9,151 bases of DNA, from assembly GCA_012515725.1 (NCBI GenBank), contig JAAYXU010000177.1, positions 1 to 9,151 on the forward strand, given 5' to 3'. The DNA is from Clostridiales bacterium (GTDB taxonomy: Bacteria > Bacillota > Clostridia > Christensenellales > UMGS416). The translations under genes were made by a program, and so were the position numbers. Below are positions 1 through 4,866 of the stretch, piece by piece (within the stretch, counting starts at the first letter, position 1; the number at the start of each line of letters is the position of its first letter). The notes under the pieces are model-generated. The model had not been told where the DNA came from. It worked only from the letters and a program-made list of their open reading frames with translations, and made no database searches.

Positions 1-1045
1 AGATCGCGGCGAGTATCTGCGTGACCTTGAGCGCCTGCTCGGGCATCACGCGAAGCGGCGTGCCGTTTATAATGGCAGAATAGAATATGTGCGATTCGAT
101 TTCGGAGGGATTTGCGGATTTCCCGGCATAGAAATCCGCGCCGCCGGCTGACAGATCGGGCGTGTAAGTATACATCTTTCCGAACTTCTCGCCGTTGATG
201 CGGAGCCCGTCCTTCATGTCGGCGCCCGCTTTGTTGCCGCACAGCACGCACTTGGCTTCGGCCGTATCGAGTATATTGAGAGCCCAGGAGCTTTTGAGCA
301 CGACGGTCGCGCCGTTTTTGAACTTAATAAACCCGAACGAGGAGTCCTCGACCGTGAATTTCTTGGGGTCCCAGGGGCCCCAGGCGTTGGCGGAGTTCTC
401 GTTATCCGCAAGCTCACGGTAGGTCGAACCCACGACCATCTCGGGATCGTAGTTATCCATGAGCCACAGCGTCAGATCCAGCGCGTGGGTTCCGATGTCG
501 ATGAGCGGCCCGCCTCCCTGCTCCTCGGCGTTCAGGAACACACCCCATGTGGGAACCGCGCGGCGGCGAATCGCCAGCGCCTCGGCGTAGTAGATGTTGC
601 CAAGCGTACCGGCTTCGCATTCCTTTTTAAGATAGAGTGACTCGGGTCGGTTGCGGTTCTGGTAGCCGATCGTGAGCAGCTTGCCCGTGCGCGCGGCGGC
701 GTCTACCATGGCCTGCGCGCCGGCCACGTCGATGGCCATGGGCTTCTCGCATATGACGTGCCGTCCTGATTCCAGCGCGGCTACCGTGATAGGCGCGTGA
801 CTCCGGTTGGGGGTGCACACGTGGACGGCTTCCATCTGCCGGCCTTCGCTTGCGAGCATTTCCCTGTAGTCCTCATAGACACGGGCGTCCGGTACGCCGT
901 ACTCCCGGGCGGCTTTTTCCGCCCGCTCCCTGACGATGTCGCAGAACGCCACGAACTTGACGTTGCCCAGCGCTTTTGCGGACGGAAGGTGCTTTCCGTT
1001 GGCAATACCGCCGCAACCGATGATGCCGGATTGGATTTCGCGCAT
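1..1045 (-). CDS. Gfo/Idh/MocA family NAD(P)-dependent oxidoreductase, C-terminus cut by window edge
   Basis: An open frame of 348 codons reads from ATG at 1045 to the window edge without a stop. It begins MREIQSGIIGCGGIANGKH, whose GCGGIA (residues 10-15) is the Rossmann dinucleotide-binding loop; D36 at the end of the second strand (AFCDI) suggests an NAD preference. HVICEKPMA (96-104) holds the family signature E100-K101-P102, with the Lys normally at the active site. GGGPLIDIGTHALDL around 178-191 carries the D183/H187 pair of the C-terminal catalytic domain. Family members run about 330-390 residues, so little is missing. The start is fixed by AGGAGG at 1058-1053, seven bases upstream. 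These enzymes oxidise or reduce sugar or polyol hydroxyls in the cytoplasm; the substrate cannot be read here. It is the last visible gene of the minus-strand sugar cluster, 115 bp after the isomerase-like gene, and has its own candidate promoter. Confidence 0.93.
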   Translation of the reverse strand, partial: MREIQSGIIGCGGIANGKHLPSAKALGNVKFVAFCDIVRERAEKAAREYGVPDARVYEDYREMLASEGRQMEAVHVCTPNRSHAPITVAALESGRHVICEKPMAIDVAGAQAMVDAAARTGKLLTIGYQNRNRPESLYLKKECEAGTLGNIYYAEALAIRRRAVPTWGVFLNAEEQGGGPLIDIGTHALDLTLWLMDNYDPEMVVGSTYRELADNENSANAWGPWDPKKFTVEDSSFGFIKFKNGATVVLKSSWALNILDTAEAKCVLCGNKAGADMKDGLRINGEKFGKMYTYTPDLSAGGADFYAGKSANPSEIESHIFYSAIINGTPLRVMPEQALKVTQILAAI

Positions 1046-1080
1046 GACGATACCTCCTGTCGTTGGTGTATTCTGGCTTT

Positions 1081-1110
1081 ATTGTACTGCATCGAGGCGA
1101 ATTAAATCAA
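1081..1110 (-). promoter_or_regulatory. Candidate sigma-A promoter for the Gfo/Idh/MocA gene
   Basis: On the minus strand TTGATT (1110-1105) is followed after 18 bp by TACAAT (1086-1081), matching the consensus hexamers at 4/6 and 5/6. Transcription would start near 1074, giving a leader of about 30 nt before ATG 1045. It lies in the 115-bp gap after the isomerase-like gene, the only sizeable gap in the cluster. This suggests that the oxidoreductase gene can also be transcribed independently of the upstream promoter. Confidence 0.45.
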
Positions 1111-1130
1111 GCGAAATTCACGATAAATCG

Positions 1131-1147
1131 GAACTTAACGCAAGTTC
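1131..1147. repeat. Short inverted repeat upstream of the Gfo/Idh/MocA promoter
   Basis: GAACTT-AACGC-AAGTTC is a perfect 6-bp inverted repeat with a 5-nt centre. It sits between the isomerase stop codon (1161) and the candidate -35 box at 1110-1105. No T-run follows on the minus strand, so it is not a canonical terminator. It could be a weak RNA hairpin after the upstream gene, an upstream operator half-site pair, or chance. Confidence 0.3.
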
Positions 1148-1160
1148 GATCGTATCCGCC

Positions 1161-1958
1161 CTATGCTCTGTCTTCCAGCATCGCTTTTAATGTGCGAACG
1201 TCGCGGGCGATGTACCGGCCGACGTTCGCCGTGTCGGTATACTCGGCCGGCATGCACACGACGCCCTCATAGGAGCGGGATCTGAGATACCGCACCGCGC
1301 TCTCCCAGTCGGCGGCGCCGTGCTCGGACGTCGTGAAATACGTGCCGAACCGGGCCTTTTCGGCCTCCGGCCCGTTCGCGCGGCGGTAAAACGCGTTTTT
1401 GAAGTTGACCAGAATGAGGTAGTCCCACAGTATGTCGAGAGCCTTCTCGGGCGCTTCCCCCGCAAGCGCAGAGTGCGCGGCGTCCCAAATACCGCCGATA
1501 TAGCGCGTGTCGGTGCGCTCCAGCAGATGCCGCAGATCCATGCTGGAGAACACGCCCTGCCCCTGATGCTGCTGCACGGCCACCCGTACGCCGTACTTCT
1601 CGCACAGCGGACACAGCTCGTCAAGCTCGCGAATCCAGGCTGACTCGGCCTGCATATATCCGTCGCACTCCCCGTAACTTAGCAGCATTATACGGATCAC
1701 AGGGACGCCCGCCTCCTGGCAGGCGGCGAATATATGCTCCTGCGTACCGCTGGCGACGCTGGCGATCCGCACGCCGTACCGCTCGAGCGTCCGGGAGAGC
1801 GCGGGAAGGCCCTTTAGTGCGTTGCCGGGCTCCACCTGGTAGCCCGTGCGCAGCGGGAACTCGATCGCGTTAAATCCCAGCCCCGCGGCCAGCTCGCCCA
1901 GCTCGTCTGGTGTTTCTTCCTTCCACGGCTTAGTAAACAGCGACAGCGTATACGACAT
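1161..1958 (-). CDS. Sugar phosphate isomerase/epimerase-like TIM-barrel protein (AP endonuclease 2 superfamily)
   Basis: This 265-residue protein (MSYTLSLFTKPW...) has the alternating pattern of a xylose isomerase-like TIM barrel: AGLGFNAIEFPL (25-35), YGVRIASVAS (61-70), VPVIRIMLL (85-93), VRVAVQQH (124-131), IGGIWDAAH (154-162), LILVNFKNA (181-189) and VVCMPAEY (233-240). The family normally binds a divalent metal with Glu, Asp, His and Glu. Here the first and third appear to be Q129 and N185, while D159, H162 and E239 are kept, so the site is modified. Start choice: AGGAGG at 1973-1968 lies only 3 nt from ATG 1964 but 9 nt from the in-frame ATG 1958, so 1958 is preferred. Reading further upstream (to 2108) runs through the aldo/keto reductase gene in the wrong frame. 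It begins 40 bp after that gene and is likely cotranscribed with it. It probably isomerises, epimerises or cleaves a (keto)sugar; substrate unknown. Confidence 0.87.
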   Translation of the reverse strand: MSYTLSLFTKPWKEETPDELGELAAGLGFNAIEFPLRTGYQVEPGNALKGLPALSRTLERYGVRIASVASGTQEHIFAACQEAGVPVIRIMLLSYGECDGYMQAESAWIRELDELCPLCEKYGVRVAVQQHQGQGVFSSMDLRHLLERTDTRYIGGIWDAAHSALAGEAPEKALDILWDYLILVNFKNAFYRRANGPEAEKARFGTYFTTSEHGAADWESAVRYLRSRSYEGVVCMPAEYTDTANVGRYIARDVRTLKAMLEDRA

Positions 1959-1971
1959 CGACATATTCCTC

Positions 1972-1996
1972 CTCAATTGAGATTGTCCGCGCGGAC
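1972..1996. repeat. Two adjacent perfect palindromes in the reductase-isomerase gap
   Basis: The short gap between the aldo/keto reductase stop (1999-2001) and the isomerase start holds GTCCGCGCGGAC (1985-1996, 12 bp) and CTCAATTGAG (1972-1981, 10 bp), both perfectly self-complementary. In the minus-strand mRNA the first could form a small GC hairpin just after the stop codon. The second directly adjoins and partly overlaps the isomerase Shine-Dalgarno sequence. They may affect stability or translation of the junction, or be protein-binding sites. Confidence 0.4.
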
Positions 1997-1998
1997 TT

Positions 1999-3012
1999 TC
2001 ACCAGACCCTGGAATTTGCCGGGCTCTCCCAGAGATCCGCGTTGGGGCCAAGCAAGCCCAGTATTTTCTCGCTGGCCTCATTGAGCAGCGAAACCATATC
2101 CGCTGCAAGCGGCGTTTCGGCCGCCCGCACGTTCTGACGAAGCTGGTCGACGCTGCGGCATCCGGCGATGACGCTGGATATGCCGGGCTTGGACGAAACC
2201 CAGGCGATCGACAGATCGCCGGGCGTCATGCCGCTCTGTCGCGCGAGCTCCGAGAGTTTTGTGAGGAACTCCGGAAGCTCGGTCTCCACGCCCGGTCCGC
2301 CGTGCCGCGCGGCGGGATTGTTCCGGCTGTCGAAATGAATCGTGCGCCTGCGCGCGGGCGGGATATCGCCAAGCGAGTCGAACTTGCCGGTTAGTATGCC
2401 CTGCATGATGGGCATATAGGCAACGACGCCGATCTCCTCCTTCACGCAGTACGGCAGTATTTCCTTTTCGATGCCGCGGCTGATTAGGTTATAGGCGAGC
2501 TCGTCCGCTACGGGTCGGACGCCCATCTCCCGCGCGATCTGAAGGGTGCGCACGCCGAAATTGCTCACGCCGATTCGGTGGACGAGCCCGCGCTGTTGCA
2601 CGCGCAGTATCGCCTCGAGGTTTTCCCGGAGCAGCCGCTCGTCCCGTGTGGGCCAGTGGATCATCAGTATGTCTATATAGTCAGTTCTAAGGCGCTTCAG
2701 GCTTGCCGTGATCTTATCCTCATAGGCGGGTATCTCCTCATGGGGTACGATGGGTATCTTGTTGCATATGAGCGCGCGCTCCCTTTGTCCGGCGAGCGCT
2801 CTGCCCAGCGATATTTCGCTCGCGCCCTCGTTGTACATAAACGCGGTATCAAACAGGTTGACGCCCAGATCCAGCGCTTCGCGCACCAGCTGATCCACCT
2901 CCCGCTGGCTCTGGCCGCCCCAATAGCTCCGTTCATCACCTCCAAAACTCCAGCATCCGACTGTCAGCGGGCTGACCGATACGCCCGAATCGCCCAAAGG
3001 TCTGTATTGCAT
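1999..3012 (-). CDS. Aldo/keto reductase
   Basis: This 337-residue cytoplasmic NAD(P)H-dependent oxidoreductase of the AKR superfamily interconverts carbonyls and alcohols, typically of sugars or aldehydes. The complete catalytic tetrad is visible: D55 and Y60 in FDTAFMYNEGASE, K85 in ICNKI and H119 in LMIHWP. The C-terminal cofactor motif (AWVSSKPGISSVIAG, then RSVDQLRQN ending near residue 294) is also present. The start MQYRPLGDSGVSVS is a typical AKR N-terminus, and AAAGGAGG ends 6 nt upstream of ATG 3012. Length is normal for the family. It is the first gene of the minus-strand cluster, with a perfect consensus promoter upstream. The isomerase-like and Gfo/Idh/MocA neighbours argue for a role in sugar or sugar-derivative catabolism; the exact substrate is not predictable. 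Confidence 0.95.
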   Translation of the reverse strand: MQYRPLGDSGVSVSPLTVGCWSFGGDERSYWGGQSQREVDQLVREALDLGVNLFDTAFMYNEGASEISLGRALAGQRERALICNKIPIVPHEEIPAYEDKITASLKRLRTDYIDILMIHWPTRDERLLRENLEAILRVQQRGLVHRIGVSNFGVRTLQIAREMGVRPVADELAYNLISRGIEKEILPYCVKEEIGVVAYMPIMQGILTGKFDSLGDIPPARRRTIHFDSRNNPAARHGGPGVETELPEFLTKLSELARQSGMTPGDLSIAWVSSKPGISSVIAGCRSVDQLRQNVRAAETPLAADMVSLLNEASEKILGLLGPNADLWESPANSRVW

Positions 3013-3023
3013 CGGGATCCTCC

Positions 3024-3035
3024 TTTACGTGTAAA
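3024..3035. promoter_or_regulatory. Operator-like inverted repeat in the reductase leader
   Basis: TTTAC-GT-GTAAA is an inverted repeat of 5-bp arms with a 2-bp centre. Its centre is about 22 bp downstream of the predicted start site of the reductase promoter, and it touches the Shine-Dalgarno sequence. The half-site is the same as in the repeat at 3069-3078, and the two centres are 44 bp apart, close to four helical turns. A 2-nt loop is too tight for a stable RNA hairpin, so a DNA-binding site is more likely. Confidence 0.45.
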
Positions 3036-3057
3036 TGAGACAGGAAAGGCATGATTT

Positions 3058-3086
3058 ATTATAGGATCGTAAATTTACCATGTCAA
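3058..3086 (-). promoter_or_regulatory. Perfect consensus sigma-A promoter of the aldo/keto reductase operon
   Basis: On the minus strand TTGACA (3086-3081) is followed by exactly 17 bp and TATAAT (3063-3058), a 12/12 match at optimal spacing. The predicted start is near 3051, with a 5' leader of about 39 nt before ATG 3012. A promoter this strong in front of a catabolic-looking operon normally needs repression. The palindrome in its spacer and the related repeat in the leader fit that idea. Confidence 0.88.
3069..3078. promoter_or_regulatory. Operator-like palindrome inside the promoter spacer
   Basis: GTAAATTTAC is a perfect 10-bp palindrome lying between the -35 and -10 boxes of the reductase promoter. 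It uses the same GTAAA/TTTAC half-site, in the opposite arrangement, as the repeat at 3024-3035. Bound protein here would block RNA polymerase directly. No regulator gene is in the window, so the cognate factor is unknown. Confidence 0.45.
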
Positions 3087-3160
3087 GGAATCGCGCACTA
3101 AACCTCCGCGCCGCCCGCCGCATAGTATGCAGAGAAAAAGCGTACGGGGAAGGGGAGCCC

Positions 3161-4051
3161 ATGAAAGTCGGACTGGCCCTGTCGGGAGGGGGCGTCAAGG
3201 GGGCGGCCCACATCGGTGTGCTGCGCTGCTTCATAGAGCACGGCATCCCGGTGGATCTTGTGTCGGGCGCAAGCGCCGGAGCGATCGCGGCGGGGCTGTA
3301 CGCCGCGGGGTTGGATACCGACAGCATGGAGCGGTTCGCTCTGGGCCTTAATAAGCGCCTGCTCGACTACGATCTGCGGGGACTCCTGCGCGCCTGTCTG
3401 CATCGGGGCGAGCCTCTGACCGGGCTTCTGAAAGGTGACAGGCTCCACCGGGCGCTTCTTGCGGCGACCGGCGGCAGGTTGCTCACACAGGCGCGCCTGC
3501 CTCTTGCTATCAGCGCGACCGATCTTGACGGCGGGGATCTTGTCCTCTTCGTATCCGACAGCACGGGGCTGCGGGAGACGCCGGGGATACGCTGCCTGTC
3601 CGAGGGAAGTATCGCTGACGCGGTTGCGGCCAGCGCCGCGATCCCGGTGGTATTCTCGGCGCGTACGGCCTCGGGAATGCGCCTCGTGGATGGCGGGGCG
3701 ATCGAAAACATACCAGTAAACGTGCTCCTGTGCATGGGCGCGGACATCGTGGTGGCCGTCGATCTGTCCCGCACGGTCCGCGCCAGACCCGCGAGCGGAC
3801 TCCTCGAGGTCGGCCAGCAGACGCTCAGCGTCATATCCCGCCGCCTGACCGATTTGCGTACTATCTGCGCCCGCGTGGTCATCGTTCCGGACATGACCGG
3901 TATCGGCACGTTTGCGTTCGACGAAATACCGCTTTGCATCAGTAAGGGATATGAGGCCGCGCTCAAGGCGCTTGATTCGGTGAAAAAAGCGATGGTTCGA
4001 CACGCCGCTGCGCCGCCAAACGCGAGAATTCGTCCGTATTGCTCCGTATAA
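3161..4051 (+). CDS. Patatin-like phospholipase (RssA-type)
   Basis: This 296-residue protein starts MKVGLALSGGGVKGAAHIG. G9-G10-G11-V12-K13-G14 forms the oxyanion hole of the patatin fold. GASAG (36-40) is the GxSxG nucleophile elbow with S38. LVDGG places the second catalytic residue at D177. NIPV, MGADIVVAVDLS and the C-terminal VVIVPDMTGIGTFAFDE block resemble bacterial RssA/YlbK-type proteins. The dyad is intact, so it is likely an active cytoplasmic lipid acyl hydrolase; no signal peptide or membrane helix is evident. ATG 3161 is chosen over an upstream in-frame ATG at 3080 because the extra 27 residues are Arg-rich and unlike the family, while a purine-rich AAGGGGAG precedes 3161. It is divergent from the reductase operon; no convincing promoter of its own was recognised. 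Confidence 0.93.
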   Translation: MKVGLALSGGGVKGAAHIGVLRCFIEHGIPVDLVSGASAGAIAAGLYAAGLDTDSMERFALGLNKRLLDYDLRGLLRACLHRGEPLTGLLKGDRLHRALLAATGGRLLTQARLPLAISATDLDGGDLVLFVSDSTGLRETPGIRCLSEGSIADAVAASAAIPVVFSARTASGMRLVDGGAIENIPVNVLLCMGADIVVAVDLSRTVRARPASGLLEVGQQTLSVISRRLTDLRTICARVVIVPDMTGIGTFAFDEIPLCISKGYEAALKALDSVKKAMVRHAAAPPNARIRPYCSV

Positions 4052-4052
4052 T
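4047..4052 (+). promoter_or_regulatory. Possible -10 box overlapping the patatin stop codon
   Basis: TATAAT at 4047-4052 includes the TAA stop of the patatin-like gene and lies 29 bp before the ATG of the coiled-coil gene. It would give a start near 4059. No good -35 hexamer lies 16-18 bp upstream, nor is there an extended TGn motif, so it may be fortuitous; read-through from the patatin gene is the alternative. Confidence 0.3.
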
Positions 4053-4081
4053 GGGCCTACTAACCGAAACGAGGGTCGAAC

Positions 4082-4528
4082 ATGGACGAAACGCGGTTCG
4101 CCAGAAGGCTGCTGGGTTACTCTGTCTCTCAGGTCCGAGCTCATCTGCGCGCGCAGAAAGCCCGCAGCGAGGCGCTCCTAATGGAAAAGCAGGAAAGGCT
4201 GCTGGCGCTGCGCGATGAGAATCTAGCGCTAAGGGAGCGGCTTGATGACATCGAGCGGCGGCAAGCCGACATAGCGGGAGCGCTCATGGAGGCCAAAGCC
4301 CAGTCAAGGCGGATGCTGGAGCAGGCCCGGGAGCGCATGAAGGAGGAGCGGGAGCGGGCGCGAAAAGACCTCGAGGCGCTCGAGGAGCGTATCGCGGCGC
4401 GGCGGGAGGCGCTCCGGGCGGCGGCGCGCAACATGGAGCTCCTGACCGCGGAGTTTGCCAGAGCCGCCGCGCAGCAGGACAGGATACTCTCTCTGCCCGC
4501 GGGCGAACAGCGCGAGAGGGGAGCCTGA
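4082..4528 (+). CDS. Divergent DivIVA-like coiled-coil protein
   Basis: This is a highly charged 148-residue protein. Its N-terminus RFARRLLGYSVSQVRAHL (5-22) fits the DivIVA/GpsB pattern F-x3-(F/L)-R-G-Y-x4-V-x3-L, keeping F6, G12-Y13, V18 and L22. The Phe-Arg pair used for membrane contact in Bacillus subtilis DivIVA (F17-R18) is Leu-Leu here (10-11). The NKxF lead-in is absent. Residues 24-130 are almost continuous Glu/Arg/Ala/Leu-rich heptad-like coiled coil, and the ALMEAKAQSRRMLEQARE stretch resembles the second DivIVA coiled coil. Such proteins are scaffolds at cell poles or septa, organising division or wall synthesis. Start ATG 4082 has GAGGG 6 nt upstream. It sits 30 bp behind the patatin gene and may share its transcript. 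The family call is moderately sure; the cellular role is inferred only. Confidence 0.7.
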   Translation: MDETRFARRLLGYSVSQVRAHLRAQKARSEALLMEKQERLLALRDENLALRERLDDIERRQADIAGALMEAKAQSRRMLEQARERMKEERERARKDLEALEERIAARREALRAAARNMELLTAEFARAAAQQDRILSLPAGEQRERGA

Positions 4529-4542
4529 GACGGCTTGCCGCC

Positions 4543-4560
4543 TCCCGTCCGGGAACGGGA
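4543..4560 (+). other. Hairpin downstream of the DivIVA-like gene, without a U-tract
   Basis: TCCCGT (4543-4548) and ACGGGA (4555-4560) form a perfect 6-bp stem around CCGGGA, 15 bp after the stop codon. A smaller CGGC-TT-GCCG repeat precedes it at 4531-4540. No run of T follows, so it is not a standard intrinsic terminator. It may stabilise the 3' end or help a factor-dependent stop before the gcv promoter. Confidence 0.35.
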
Positions 4561-4579
4561 CACGAGCCCGGAAACACGA

Positions 4580-4608
4580 TTGACACCCGGAACCGCCGGG
4601 TATATAAT
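4580..4608 (+). promoter_or_regulatory. gcvT: Perfect consensus sigma-A promoter of the gcv operon
   Basis: TTGACA (4580-4585) is followed after exactly 17 bp by TATAAT (4603-4608). Transcription should start near 4615, just before the glycine riboswitch, giving a leader of about 250 nt. Overlapping the last base of the -35 box and the spacer is the inverted repeat ACCCGG-AACCG-CCGGGT (4585-4601), which could be an operator or a product of local GC richness. The initiation signal is very strong; control therefore probably falls on the riboswitch. Confidence 0.9.
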
Positions 4609-4621
4609 GGCATTGAGCCGG

Positions 4622-4810
4622 ATGAAGAACATGGGAGAGACCGCCCGCGGGCGGCGCCGAAGGAGCAATCGCGCAGTAATCTCTCAGGCAAAAGGACCGT
4701 GTTCCGACGGAACTCTGGAAAGTCGGCGGGAAGCGTGCGGGCAGCCGTGATCCCGACACCAACGGGGCAATCCGCGCCGGGCGGAGAATCTCTCTGGTTT
4801 GCGACAGAGG
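4622..4810 (+). promoter_or_regulatory. Tandem glycine riboswitch controlling gcvT-gcvH-gcvPA-gcvPB
   Basis: Two glycine aptamers lie in the gcv leader. Aptamer 1 closes with an 8-bp P1, GAACATGG (4627-4634) with CCGTGTTC (4697-4704). It holds GGGAGAGACC, the palindromic hairpin CCGCCCGCGGGCGG (4641-4654), GCGCCGAAGGAGCAA and ATCTCTCAGGCAAAAGGACC, all hallmark blocks. A short CGACGGAA linker follows. Aptamer 2 closes with CTCTG (4713-4717) and CAGAG (4805-4809). It has a long arm GTCGG (4722-4726) with CCGAC (4753-4757), ACACCAACGGGGCAA, the hairpin TCCGC-GCCGG-GCGGA (4771-4785), then AATCTCTCTGG and GACAGAG. The bases ATGA just before aptamer 1 together with the linker could form the known leader-linker kink-turn. 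In the Bacillus subtilis gcvT paradigm glycine binding prevents termination, so an ON switch is expected. Aptamer 2 departs from the consensus at several normally conserved bases. Confidence 0.96.
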
Positions 4811-4837
4811 CGTCGATTTCTTCGGCGCCTGTTTTTT
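4808..4837 (+). terminator. Intrinsic terminator of the glycine riboswitch expression platform
   Basis: AGGCGTCGA (4808-4816) pairs with TCGGCGCCT (4822-4830) as a 9-bp stem with one G-U wobble and a 5-nt loop, followed by G and six T (4832-4837). The 5' arm overlaps the last two bases of the aptamer 2 P1 strand CAGAG (4805-4809). A glycine-stabilised P1 would therefore compete with the base of the terminator, the expected layout of a transcriptional ON switch. It ends 29 bp before gcvT. Confidence 0.9.
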
Positions 4838-4866
4838 ATAGAATCGCAATAAATGGGAGGAAACGG

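Noticed and set aside
1965..2108. N-terminal extension of the isomerase-like protein
   Set aside because: It reads the end of the aldo/keto reductase gene in another frame, and a strong ribosome site precedes ATG 1964/1958.
3080..3160. 27-residue N-terminal extension of the patatin-like protein
   Set aside because: Arg-rich and not family-like; ATG 3080 overlaps the divergent promoter region, and the internal ATG 3161 gives the canonical start just before the oxyanion-hole motif.
3098..4144. 348-codon minus-strand frame opposite the patatin-like gene
   Set aside because: Low-complexity Arg-rich translation with no family signature, no ribosome site seen, and it runs against a gene with intact catalytic motifs.
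4641..4654. 14-bp perfect palindrome CCGCCCGCGGGCGG as a protein-binding site
   Set aside because: It sits exactly where the P3 hairpin of glycine aptamer 1 belongs, so RNA structure explains it.
4699..4866. N-terminal extension of gcvT back to ATG 4699
   Set aside because: This stretch is aptamer 2 and the terminator of the glycine riboswitch, and GcvT proteins begin where ATG 4867 does, with a proper ribosome site.
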